From contig SXSC01000306.1 of NCBI GenBank assembly GCA_005792355.1, positions 1-33,128 on the forward strand: a stretch of 33,128 nucleotides of DNA, in the 5' to 3' direction. Within the stretch, counting starts at the first letter, position 1. Each line of letters starts with the position of its first letter. The position numbers were made by a program, and so were the translations under genes. The stretch comes from Opitutaceae bacterium. GTDB taxonomy: Bacteria > Verrucomicrobiota > Verrucomicrobiia > Opitutales > Opitutaceae. Shown piece by piece: positions 16,701-23,731 of this stretch. The notes under the pieces were generated by a model. It was not told the DNA's origin, did no database searches, and saw nothing but the letters and a program-made list of their open reading frames with translations.

Positions 16701-16871
16701 GCGGATGGTCTTGTCCCACGCGTCGCCGCCGCGCAGTTCGTTTTCGTCGAACCACGCTTCGACACCCGCCGCGCGCAGCGCCCCCGCCAAGCGATGCGTC
16801 GCAGCCGCGTCCTCGCGAGCATAGCTCAGGAAGACGGCGGGGAGGGGGACGCTGCCCGGCGAGCTCGGCAT
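13749..16871 (-). CDS. TIR - Ser/Thr kinase - transmembrane - TolB/FlgO-like - TPR protein
   Basis: About 1040 residues. Residues 10-145 form a TIR domain (AVFLSYARED, WFDENELRGGDAW, and E85 in FRLEWHLAEQ, the position of the catalytic glutamate in NADase TIRs). Residues 183-440 form a Hanks-type kinase: GRGSYGDVW loop, K210, HRDIKPSN (320-327), ADIG replacing DFG, then GTEGFVPPE. One membrane helix (about 460-480) follows, then a TolB/FlgO-like domain (KTIAVLPFASLSDD to YDRDLAEVFAIQSELAQEIA) and about ten TPR-like helical pairs to the C-terminus, presumably outside the membrane. The frame opens at GTG 16964 near the sigma stop, but ATG 16871 begins just before the TIR domain. It is paired with the ECF sigma factor upstream. 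Whether it acts in signalling or defence is not decidable from sequence. Confidence 0.88.
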   Translation of the reverse strand: MPSSPGSVPLPAVFLSYAREDAAATHRLAGALRAAGVEAWFDENELRGGDAWDKTIRKQIRDCTLFLPIISASTQARHEGYFRLEWHLAEQRSLLIAKGRPFIVPVCIDDTPERDAEVPEVFLAVQWMRVREGGNTDAFVERVKKLLAGGESSRAIPPMGSANPARKFRATAADGTPDIADYEMLRVIGRGSYGDVWLARGLTGIVRAIKVVWRDRFADAGPFEREFKGLKEFAAISLGESIQMALLHIGRNDDEGYFYYVMELADDADRGRDIVPASYVPLTLTEARKRRGRLPAAECVNIGVELSRVLAGLHKRGLIHRDIKPSNVIFVGGVAKLADIGLVTPTSDASTFVGTEGFVPPEGPGSPSADVYALGKLLYELSTGLDRQEFPKLPAEVRRLPDSEALFELNEIIIRACEREAASRYSDGAAFLSDLLALQAGSSMRGRRVGKYLLRVAALAAILVGGGFVWWKWRPNFAASRDSSQSRQVGVTAADKTIAVLPFASLSDDKDDKATFADGMQEDILINLGNIRALSVISRTSVMQYRASTKTIRQIGMELGAALVLEGSVRRLGNRVRVTGKLIDTRTDQQVWAKAYDRDLAEVFAIQSELAQEIAAAVSVTISPEERDQLTKRPVISMVTVNPAAYERYLRARETKDEEEREQILAEVVALDSKFTQAWGDLAGRRSFLYRQRKFHNPEWLAKIQAALDTANRLEPGGPTGLRAQGVYHFFVDSDFERAAEFFQRAHLLQPNSEETLEHLGYVYRRLGRWPESVIALRQAAKLNPNYWDSNRHLAGLLAALRRYDEAAVQYQHVSRIIPEEPMWRFEQVRMAFHAHGSTREVDEWLANPRPFARDDPKILQLKSRWLRERGDFAAAVQLDRTRPGPQRDPSLTDLLGTGDHAAARLRAEKSLPEFDAAVARIRKQAADNSSNWTPFYDTALMHVLAGDPAGALLLAREILAIRAKRPDAWIDPQARYGYVQILALAGEKDQALTELARLLRTPYGPNVYEFRHQPAWRSFRGDPRFEALLNDPKNNAPLF

Positions 16872-16967
16872 CGACGCAATAAAGCCACCCAGGTCGGGCC
16901 CCGCCAGCGGAAAACACGGGAGCGGCCGGCCTTGGCAGTGGCATCGGCTTCCAGCCGCAGCCACTAC

Positions 16968-17603
16968 TCACTCCAGCTGCTTCTGCAAAATCTCCACCTC
17001 GGCCTTGAGCTGCTTCGTGAGGCGGTGGCCGATCACGTAAACGGACGCGGGATTGATGCCGAGTTTCTTCGCGACTTCGAGCACTGACCAATTCTGCTGC
17101 ACGTAGAGATCGAACACTTGGAAGTGCCGCGGCTTGACCTTGCGCGCCAGTCGCTCGCCGGCGGCCACGAGCAAGTGGAGCTGCCACTCGTGGTCCCACT
17201 CATCGTCCTCGCTTTGTGGCGCGGGCAGCCGCTCGACCGTCGCCGTGCGGTCGCCCTCGCCGTCGTGACGCTGCGGCAATCGCGCTTCGGCTTTCGGCCG
17301 ACGTGAGATCCTGTCGGCGATGCGCCAGTGCGTGAGTTGCATCAGCCAGCCGCGGAACGAGCCGCGCTTCGGATCGTAATCGAATTCGCGAATCGTCTCG
17401 GCCACGCGTTTCAGGATGTCCTGCGTCACATCCTCTGCATCGACGTGCGCGAGACCGGCGCGACACGCGCGGCCGTAGATCAGCCGCCGGTAGAGCCGGT
17501 GAAATTCCTCCCAGCTCTCACCATCCTGCCAGTCGCGGATGCGCAACAGCAGCGTCGGCCGCGTGCGCAGCGTGGAACCAAGACCGGGGTTTTGCTCGCT
17601 CAT
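16968..17603 (-). CDS. ECF-type RNA polymerase sigma factor
   Basis: A 211-residue sigma-70-family protein. Region 2 spans about residues 28-100 (FHRLYRRLIYGRACRAGL, DAEDVTQDILKRV, GSFRGWLMQLTHWRIAD) and region 4 about 150-205 (KPRHFQVFDLYVQQNWSVLEVAKKLG, NPASVYVIGHRLTKQL). The opening TRPTLLLRIRDWQDGESWEEF is a hallmark of a sigma group common in Planctomycetes and Verrucomicrobia that travels with Ser/Thr kinases. No anti-sigma factor gene is adjacent; the TIR-kinase protein starts about 100 bases after the stop and probably fills that role, possibly by phosphorylation. The ATG at 17603 is well placed. Confidence 0.92.
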   Translation of the reverse strand: MSEQNPGLGSTLRTRPTLLLRIRDWQDGESWEEFHRLYRRLIYGRACRAGLAHVDAEDVTQDILKRVAETIREFDYDPKRGSFRGWLMQLTHWRIADRISRRPKAEARLPQRHDGEGDRTATVERLPAPQSEDDEWDHEWQLHLLVAAGERLARKVKPRHFQVFDLYVQQNWSVLEVAKKLGINPASVYVIGHRLTKQLKAEVEILQKQLE

Positions 17604-17748
17604 ACCTGCCCCCTACGAAGGGGAGACGCGGAATCTTTCAGCAATCCGGCGAAAACGAAACGTTAGATTTCCGGAAATTTTTGAAAGATCGGGCCTCCGG
17701 CTGAGTAGGGCACCCGACGATCCTCGTCATCAAAACAAAAATCCATCC

Positions 17749-19065
17749 ATGAAACACCCACTAGTCATCCTTACCTCGCTCCTCGCGCTGATCCCGCTCC
17801 AACTCGCCTCCGCCGCCTCCGTCGATCCCGTCGTGTCCTTCGACGCCGCCAAGATGGAATTTCCCGAGTCCATCGCCATCGACAAGGCCGGCAATATCTA
17901 CCTCAGCATGGTCGCCACCGGCGTCGTGAAGAAAGTCACGCCCGCCGGCGTGCAAAGCGTCTATGCCACGATCGCGGACAACTTCATCGTCGGGCTTGCG
18001 TTTGACGGAACCGACAACCTCTTCGTCGTCGGCGCCAGCGGCATTTGGAAAGTAACGCCCACCGGCGTCGTCTCGCTGTTCAGTTCCATCCCGGGCGGTG
18101 CCATCAATGATCTCGCCTTCGCATCCGACGGCAGCCTCTACACCACCTATCAAGGCGACGATAAGTCTGGCTCGCTCTGGAGGGTGGATTCAAAGGGCGT
18201 GGCAAAACTCTGGTGCACCTCGCCGCTCTTCGTGCCCGCGAAGTCCTTCATGCCTGCCCCCGTCGGCATCAACGGCGTCGTCGTCGATCCCCAAAACAAA
18301 TTCGTCTACGTCGATGTCGTGAGCGCGGGCCGCATTGTGGAAATCAAAATCAATCCCGACGGCTCCGCCGGGGCCACGCGCGTGGTGGTCGAAAACGCTG
18401 CGCTTATCGGCATGGATGGCCTCCGGCTCGACGACCGCGGCAACTTCTACACGGCCGTCAATCTCCAGAATCGCATCACCAGGGTCACGCCCGATGGTAA
18501 AATCACCGACCTGGCTTCCGGCGGTCTGCTGAATTTCCCGACGAGCGTCGCCCTCGACACGCGCGACGGGAAGACGTCGATCTACGTCTGCAACAACGGC
18601 AATTTCTTCTTCGGCAGCACGCAGGTCAACCAAGGGCTCCTCCGCATCACGAACCCCGACCCCTCGCGCCTCCTCCAAGTCTCGACGCGAGCCCAAATCG
18701 GCACCGGCAGTGACATTCTCGTCGCCGGTTTCGTGATTGATGGCACCGCGGCCAAGACCGTGCTCGTCCGCGCCGTCGGGCCCACCCTCGCGAGTTTCGG
18801 GGTCTCCGGCGCGCTGGCCGACCCGAGGCTCGACCTCTACGCCGCCGGCCAGTCAGTCACACCAATCTACTCGAACGACAACTGGGGCGGTGACGCCCAG
18901 CTGGCCACGGCCGCCGCCGGGTGCGGCGCCTTCGCGCTCACTGGAGCGGCAAGCAGGGACGCCGCGCTCCGCGTCACCCTCGCACCCGGCACCTACACCG
19001 CGCGGGTGAGCGGGGTCGGCAACACCACCGGCATTGCTTTGCTCGAAATTTACGAAACCCCGTAA
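17749..19065 (+). CDS. Exported beta-propeller (SMP-30/NHL-like) protein with Opitutaceae-type C-terminal domain
   Basis: A 438-residue protein with signal peptide MKHPLVILTSLLALIPLQLASA. Residues about 25-310 form a six-bladed propeller of SMP-30/NHL type, with repeated units such as PESIAIDKAGNIYLS, GLAFDGTDNLFVV, NDLAFASDGSLYTT, GLRLDDRGNFYTA and PTSVALDTRDGKTSIYV. Residues about 315-438 (LQVSTRAQIGTGSDILVAGFV, KTVLVRAVGPTLASFGV, YSNDNWGG, LLEIYE) match a C-terminal beta domain I associate with many secreted Opitutaceae proteins. Enzymatic activity is not evident. It is divergently transcribed from the ECF sigma gene, 145 bases away. Confidence 0.85.
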   Translation: MKHPLVILTSLLALIPLQLASAASVDPVVSFDAAKMEFPESIAIDKAGNIYLSMVATGVVKKVTPAGVQSVYATIADNFIVGLAFDGTDNLFVVGASGIWKVTPTGVVSLFSSIPGGAINDLAFASDGSLYTTYQGDDKSGSLWRVDSKGVAKLWCTSPLFVPAKSFMPAPVGINGVVVDPQNKFVYVDVVSAGRIVEIKINPDGSAGATRVVVENAALIGMDGLRLDDRGNFYTAVNLQNRITRVTPDGKITDLASGGLLNFPTSVALDTRDGKTSIYVCNNGNFFFGSTQVNQGLLRITNPDPSRLLQVSTRAQIGTGSDILVAGFVIDGTAAKTVLVRAVGPTLASFGVSGALADPRLDLYAAGQSVTPIYSNDNWGGDAQLATAAAGCGAFALTGAASRDAALRVTLAPGTYTARVSGVGNTTGIALLEIYETP

Positions 19066-19072
19066 GAACGAT

Positions 19073-19163
19073 GGCGGGTGGGCGCCTCCCGGTGCCCGCC
19101 ACCAAAAGTTTGGACTCTCCTGCCGCGGGCCCACCAGCCCGCGGGTTTCTTGCGTCCCGGCAC
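19073..19163 (+). terminator. Hairpin cluster after the beta-propeller gene
   Basis: Two GC-rich stems follow the stop at 19065. The first pairs GGCGGG (19073) with CCCGCC (19095). The second pairs CCGCGGGC (19123-19130) with GCCCGCGG (19137-19144) around a six-base loop, followed by GTTTCTT. The second resembles an intrinsic terminator for the plus-strand gene. The segment also looks like part of a dispersed repeat, so the role is uncertain. Confidence 0.45.
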
Positions 19164-19277
19164 CCGCAGGGGCCGAACCAAGGGAGTCAACCCGCTGATT
19201 GCTGCTCGCTCCCGTGTCCAACTGGAAAGTGCATTGCTCCCGGCTGGCCACCGCCCAATCGACCCCAGTCTCCTTCC

Positions 19278-19304
19278 AACGGTCGTATCGACCAGCAGCT
19301 TCAT
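19278..19304 (-). pseudogene. vapC toxin remnant (first nine codons)
   Basis: An ATG at 19304 overlaps the end of the vapB frame as ATGA, the usual vapBC junction. It encodes MKLLVDTTV, matching the first strand and catalytic aspartate of PIN-domain VapC toxins (consensus like M-x-LVDTSVW). After that the frame continues in unrelated sequence (GRRLGSIGRW), so the toxin is lost. Identification rests on nine residues plus context. Confidence 0.5.
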
Positions 19305-19504
19305 GCGGTGCGGGTGCGCCGCATGGCCGCGCGGTTTCCCATCCCTCCAATCTTACCCTTCAGCCCCAGCAGACCGACCTGCTATTCGCGTCGTACCAGC
19401 TCCCGGAGAGCGTGGTCGACGAGGGCTCGTCGGGTTTTCATGCCCGTTGTCTTCAGCTCTTCCCGGACGAGTTTTTCGTCCAAAACGATGCTGGTCCTCT
19501 TCAT
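19301..19504 (-). pseudogene. vapB antitoxin with in-frame amber codon
   Basis: Starting at ATG 19504 the frame encodes MKRTSIVLDEKLVREELKTT and continues GMKTRRALVDHALRELVRRE, the ribbon-helix-helix DNA-binding part of a VapB-type (VapB_antitoxin/DUF2191-like) antitoxin. A TAG at 19384-19382 ends it at 40 residues. Reading through in the same frame gives QVGLLGLKGKIGGMG, the shape of the VapB C-terminus (family pattern L-x-GK-x-x-WEGD), then a TGA at 19303-19301 overlapping the toxin ATG. The restored length, 67 residues, is right for the family. So this is a full-length antitoxin gene broken by one stop, next to a lost toxin. The short product might still bind DNA. Confidence 0.72.
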
Positions 19505-19572
19505 CGAATACGAATGATCATCCCGTTCCTGGTGTAGGAAAAAATGAAGCCCGGCTCGGCGGCTGTCAGGGG

Positions 19573-20382
19573 TCACCCCAAAACCGGCCAGTTCGCCAGG
19601 GCGACGGCGACGACAAACGCCAGTCCCAGCACCGTCTCGATCATGCCGATCGTGCGAGCCCGCAATTGCGGTCTCGGATATACGAGGAGGAAAATGGTCC
19701 GCAACGTCAGCACCGCCAGCGCCAACACCGCGAGGCGCGGCGCGATCCATGCGTCCGCCAGCCAGATACCCGCCGCGAGGAACGCGCCGGCCGCAATGAG
19801 AGCAGGCGCACGGTGGAACTCTCCGGTCTTGGCGTGGCGCAGCGCCGCGCGCACCGTCAGCACCGCCGGCACCGACCGGCCGATCATCACGACCGCCAAG
19901 GCGAGGGCCGTCGCGGGCGGCCAGCCGGCCAGCGTGGCCAATGCGGCCGGGAGCGTGGCAAAGGCGGCGGCTCCCGCCACCTCGGCCACGGCCTCACGTC
20001 CGGCGTTCTGGAGATCGAACCATAGAAAAATCGCACCCCCGATCGCCGCCGGCCCGAGCCAGACGAGCCACCCCACCCCACCCACCGCAATTGCGCCGAA
20101 CAGCGCAGCGGCAGCGCCGACTCCACACACCGCGAGGGCGCCCCACGCGGTCACGCGCTGCTCCGGGCTGGCGTCGCGCCACGCGATCCGCAGCGGCCGG
20201 CGGGCGAAAAAGGCCAGCGCCACCGCCGCCCCCAACCACGCACCGCCGGGAGACGGCGCCGCGAGCAGGCCAAACGCCAGCGGCTCAAAAGCCAGCGACC
20301 AACTCCCGTGCTCCTTCGGCCACACGACCTCGCGCCAGTCGGCGGCGGCCGGGAGCCGAATCCAGCGGACGGCGTTTTTCAT
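19573..20382 (-). CDS. YwiC-like integral membrane protein
   Basis: A 269-residue protein with the signature WPKEHGSWSLAFEPLAFGLL near the N-terminus and about eight membrane helices, which identifies the YwiC-like family (ywiC lies beside fnr and nar genes in Bacillus subtilis). The family is often found with anaerobic respiration genes; its function is not established. An FNR-type box is centred 40.5 bases before ATG 20382, which would place a class II transcript start on the start codon itself. Either the transcript is leaderless, or translation begins at GTG 20325, just before the WPKEHG motif. It is monocistronic here. Confidence 0.85.
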   Translation of the reverse strand: MKNAVRWIRLPAAADWREVVWPKEHGSWSLAFEPLAFGLLAAPSPGGAWLGAAVALAFFARRPLRIAWRDASPEQRVTAWGALAVCGVGAAAALFGAIAVGGVGWLVWLGPAAIGGAIFLWFDLQNAGREAVAEVAGAAAFATLPAALATLAGWPPATALALAVVMIGRSVPAVLTVRAALRHAKTGEFHRAPALIAAGAFLAAGIWLADAWIAPRLAVLALAVLTLRTIFLLVYPRPQLRARTIGMIETVLGLAFVVAVALANWPVLG

Positions 20383-20415
20383 TTCTCATTCTAGTCTCTC
20401 CCGCCCTTCGCAGCC

Positions 20416-20429
20416 TTGACACAGATCAA
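20416..20429 (-). promoter_or_regulatory. FNR/Dnr-type box upstream of the YwiC-like gene
   Basis: TTGACACAGATCAA on the plus strand (TTGATCTGTGTCAA on the minus) is a TTGAT-N4-GTCAA dyad like those before nirK and the nor-like operon. It suggests control by the same Crp/Fnr regulator. Confidence 0.7.
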
Positions 20430-20504
20430 AAAGGCATGGATTCGCAGGTCTTAACCTGGAAAATTCGCACCGGAGTAAAGAACCCCGGGGCATTTGCCGG
20501 AAAC

Positions 20505-20572
20505 TGTGGGAGCGGGTTCACCCCGCGATTCCTCGTCGAGCCAACCCTTCGCGGCGTGCAGCCGCTCCTGCA
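20505..20572. repeat. Imperfect inverted repeat, dispersed-element type
   Basis: Left arm at 20505-20528 begins TGTGGGAGCGGGTTCACC; the right arm, read on the minus strand from 20572, begins TGCAGGAGCGGCTGCACG. The arms agree at 19 of 24 positions and enclose about 20 bases. The phrase ACCCCGCGATT also occurs within the element at 11479-11586. Confidence 0.5.
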
Positions 20573-20776
20573 CCCAACCAAGCCGAAGCAAGCTTCGGGG
20601 TATGCGACCCATCGGGAATCAAGCCAAGGCCTGCGCCACAGAGGCCCCGGCGCCCAGCCAGAGCGCAAGACAGCGTGTCTTCGCTCTGTCTGACTATTCG
20701 AACGGAGAGACCAACATGATTGTCTTAGTGCTTAACCGCATAACCAAACGATTGCACCACTGAGACAGCAGAATTT

Positions 20777-20847
20777 GACCACGGATTACACGGATGGGCA
20801 CGGATGCAATCCCTGCCTTTATCCCTGTTGATCCGTGAAATCTGTGG
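20777..20847. repeat. Inverted repeat of the CACGGAT type
   Basis: ACCACGGATTACACGGAT (20778-20795) pairs with the complement of ATCCGTGAAATCTGTGGT (20830-20847), 16 of 18 positions. The word CACGGAT recurs within it. I recall intergenic repeats of this form in several Verrucomicrobia and related genomes. The whole gap 20430-20933 holds no supported gene. Confidence 0.5.
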
Positions 20848-20933
20848 TGAAAAAGGATTGTGCTGATTCGGTTGCGGCGGAGCCGCGCGAGGGACTCGGA
20901 CGTAATGACAACCTCCTCTCGCCGCCGGAAGAA

Positions 20934-23477
20934 TCACACAATCTCGCACGCCCCGCCCGCGCACGCTACGACCTGTTTCAGCTCCGTCTCGTCCGTCGCC
21001 TCGCGCATCAGGGTGTAATCTACCCGGTGCGGATGCAGCGAATTCCACCGGACAATATCACCCTCGCTCGAGACTTCTTCGCGGGGCGCCTGCGCGTAGG
21101 CCTTGTCCCCGGCGTCCTGCAGCAGCGATATGCCCGTGAAGAAACGTCGGTTCGCCCAGATGAAATCCGCCACCTCGTCCCATTCGTCGGGCCGGACGGT
21201 GCAGGTGTTGGAGACGTTGTGATGCAGTTCGGGCGAGCGCGAGTGCGGGTCCCCGCCCGGGATCACCCAGCATTGCTGGACCAGTTTCACCAGTTCGAGA
21301 AACTGGATCGCGTTGAGGTCCTTGCGCAGGATCGCCTTCTTGGGCGCCTCGACGGGAAACGTGATCACGTCATCCGTGTCCGGGTTGTAGACCGAGGTCT
21401 CGGTCATCTGGGGATTGGCGGTCTTGAAAAACGCATAGACCGGCTCCTTGCGGTTCGCCTGCACGCGCCGGAAATAGCGGCGCGAATGATGGGGATGGAT
21501 GCCGGAGGCCGCGTTCAGGATCAGCGACGCCGTCCCCTCAGGCTTGCAGGTGGCCAGCTTCGCCGCGGGCCGGATGCCGATCAAATCCGCCACGAGCCGG
21601 TTCGTCGCGCGACACAGCAGCGCCCCCCGGGTGAGGATTTCCTGATCGAACAGGATCGCCGGGTTATCCATGAAACCGCAGATCGACACGCCGAGCAGCG
21701 CGTCGTGCTCGTTGAGCAAACGCGTCACCGGCCCCAGGTACGGCATGTCCGTGTAAGCGGCCTGCAACGTGCCAATCACGGTCGCGGCCATGCAGGCCTT
21801 GAAAAACGCGGCCTCGGAGGTGGCCGCCTGGCCGTTGATCGTGGTCAGGTTGCAGTGCTGGAAGCCGGAGAGGCGCACGGTGCCCGGCAGGTCGCCGCTG
21901 TAGCCGCGCTCATAGAGACCGCTCAACTCCGCGCTGGAAAGTTCCCAGTCGACCACCGGCAGCAGGCTGATCTCGGCGCAGGGATTGCAGCCGGCGTCGG
22001 GCTGGTCGCAGAAATAAAAGCCCGGCTCGCCGAACTCCTTCTGGGCCCGGAACAGCTTCCGAAACTGTTCGGCCGCCGCGTCGCTGCGCGAGACCACGGC
22101 CGAGTTGTTGGACGCGGCGCGCTGCGGGTGCGACTCGAACCACTTGCCGGTCTTGGCGTTCATCATCTCCTCATCATCCGGAGAGAACAGGCAGATCGTC
22201 GCCGATCTCCGGATACCCCCGGCGAGGACCGCCTTGGCGATGAACATGTTGATGTCGTAGACCTCGATCGGGCGCAGGCTGCGGCCCGCCGCCTGCGCGA
22301 GAATGCCCTCCACCTGGCCGAGCGCCCGCTTCAAGGGCAGGTGCCCGGGGGCCTTGCCGCCCGAGGTCCGCAACGCCGCGCCGCGGGGCCGGAGCGCCGA
22401 AAAGTTGAACTCGACCTTGGTGCCGTCGTGGAACGAGACCAGCAACGCGTGCAGCGCATCCGACCAGCCTTCGATTGTATCCACGATGTGGTGATGAACG
22501 ACGGGCAGATCGGACTCGGCGCCGCGCCCGGGCAGGGGCGGCAGCAGCGCGACATGGTGCTTTTGCACCGAAAAGCCCACGCCGCAGCCGCTCAGCAGCA
22601 GGAAGAAATACTCCCGGAAAAACTCCGGCCGGTCGACGTTGGCGAAACTGCAGTTGAACATCCGGCTGTGGTTCTTGAGGATCGCCTCGCCGCCAAATTG
22701 CATCGAGCGCATGCTCGGCAGGACCTTTTTCGCCGCGACCTGCAGGAAGGCGTCGCGGATGAGGTGGTCGAGACTCCGCCCGCCGAGCGCCCGGGACAAG
22801 ATTTCGGCCCGATCGCCCGCCAGCTCCGCCACGGCCGGGGGCAACTGCGCCGGCGTCCGGTGCGCCAGGCGTCCGGAAAAAAACGCCAGATGCATGTCGC
22901 GCACCCGCTCCACACCCTCGGCGAACACTTCGCGCCGGCCCAGCTCCGGCCGGTACCGCGCGTACTTCGCCATGGCGATGTAATCCGACATGCCGTTGTC
23001 CGCGTAAGAGACGAGGCGACGTTCCGAGTGCCGTGCCCGGTAGAGCATGTACGAGCGCGCCACTTCCCAATGACCCGCCGCGGCGATCGCCTTCTCCACC
23101 GCATCCTGCACCTGCTCGATCGAGGGGTGCTTGCCGTTGCGATAGTGCAACTCCAGCATCTGCGACACCGCCGCCGCAATCTGGTTGACCTCGGAAAAAG
23201 CTCCGCTCTCCAGTCCGAAGCAGGCCAGCGGGTCGTCGCGATACGGATTGGGCGCGTTGTCCGTGCGGACCTCGTGGAATGCCAGCGCGATGGCGCGGGT
23301 CACCTTGATCAGATCGTAGCGCACCCGGCTGCCGTCGCGTTTCACCACCATGCGCGCGTCGATCGCGATGGCGCGGTTGAGCAGGTGGGCACCATGAATC
23401 CGATTGGGATGATGCGGGGCCGTGGGATGATGCGGGGCCGGGTTTGATCGGGAGAGAGCCGTGAGGGTGGAATGCAT
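20934..23477 (-). CDS. nrdJ: Adenosylcobalamin-dependent (class II) ribonucleotide reductase, RTPR type
   Basis: Makes deoxyribonucleotides without oxygen, using coenzyme B12. Catalytic residues can be placed: C276 (MFNCSF) and C542 (QHCNLTT) form the redox pair, C500 in GCNPCAEIS is the thiyl-radical cysteine, and C839/C844 (VACAGGACEIV) are the C-terminal shuttle cysteines with the four-residue spacing of Lactobacillus RTPR. Features such as ELGRREVFAEGVERV, LSGCGVGFSVQKHH and LRPRGAALRTSGG also favour the monomeric RTPR type. Unlike the Lactobacillus enzyme, an ATP-cone-like region (VVKRDGSRVRYDLIKVTRAI) precedes it. The start is uncertain: ATG 23477 includes a histidine-rich tail from an 18-bp duplication, ATG 23351 starts at the cone. 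No cobalamin riboswitch or NrdR box was recognised upstream. Confidence 0.92.
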   Translation of the reverse strand: MHSTLTALSRSNPAPHHPTAPHHPNRIHGAHLLNRAIAIDARMVVKRDGSRVRYDLIKVTRAIALAFHEVRTDNAPNPYRDDPLACFGLESGAFSEVNQIAAAVSQMLELHYRNGKHPSIEQVQDAVEKAIAAAGHWEVARSYMLYRARHSERRLVSYADNGMSDYIAMAKYARYRPELGRREVFAEGVERVRDMHLAFFSGRLAHRTPAQLPPAVAELAGDRAEILSRALGGRSLDHLIRDAFLQVAAKKVLPSMRSMQFGGEAILKNHSRMFNCSFANVDRPEFFREYFFLLLSGCGVGFSVQKHHVALLPPLPGRGAESDLPVVHHHIVDTIEGWSDALHALLVSFHDGTKVEFNFSALRPRGAALRTSGGKAPGHLPLKRALGQVEGILAQAAGRSLRPIEVYDINMFIAKAVLAGGIRRSATICLFSPDDEEMMNAKTGKWFESHPQRAASNNSAVVSRSDAAAEQFRKLFRAQKEFGEPGFYFCDQPDAGCNPCAEISLLPVVDWELSSAELSGLYERGYSGDLPGTVRLSGFQHCNLTTINGQAATSEAAFFKACMAATVIGTLQAAYTDMPYLGPVTRLLNEHDALLGVSICGFMDNPAILFDQEILTRGALLCRATNRLVADLIGIRPAAKLATCKPEGTASLILNAASGIHPHHSRRYFRRVQANRKEPVYAFFKTANPQMTETSVYNPDTDDVITFPVEAPKKAILRKDLNAIQFLELVKLVQQCWVIPGGDPHSRSPELHHNVSNTCTVRPDEWDEVADFIWANRRFFTGISLLQDAGDKAYAQAPREEVSSEGDIVRWNSLHPHRVDYTLMREATDETELKQVVACAGGACEIV
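23405..23440. repeat. Perfect 18-bp tandem duplication in the nrdJ N-terminal region
   Basis: TGGGATGATGCGGGGCCG occurs twice back to back (23405-23422 and 23423-23440). In the nrdJ frame each copy encodes the six residues PNPAPHH/PTAPHH-type repeat, so the duplication is in frame. If nrdJ starts at ATG 23351 it lies in the leader instead. Confidence 0.85.
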
Positions 23478-23731
23478 GGAAAAAAGAGCGACGCGCCGCC
23501 CCTCGAACTTGTTCGGGAACCACCGCTGCCGCGCCGAAAATCGGCGAAGACCACTACCGCTTGTGGCACGGCAGGGGTCAACCCACCAGCTGATGGGGTC
23601 GAAAGTTATTACAAGAGTTCATCGGTGCCGTTATGTTCCGCACTAATTCTCGCGGAAATCTCCTCTGCCGGGCCACGGCTGAGATTTCCGGCCGGGCAAG
23701 AAACGCGCACCAAGAAACGCGGAGACCGCGA

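Noticed and set aside
20835..23447. An 870-codon open frame antisense to the ribonucleotide reductase.
   Set aside because: Arg/Val/His-rich shadow of a GC-rich gene; the opposite strand has unambiguous catalytic motifs. Other long antisense frames (for example 11389-12684, 23912-26011, 26732-28525) were rejected for the same reason.
23478..23731. Possible cobalamin riboswitch or NrdR box upstream of nrdJ.
   Set aside because: No B12-box-like sequence or NrdR palindrome could be recognised by eye in either strand; a covariance search would be decisive.
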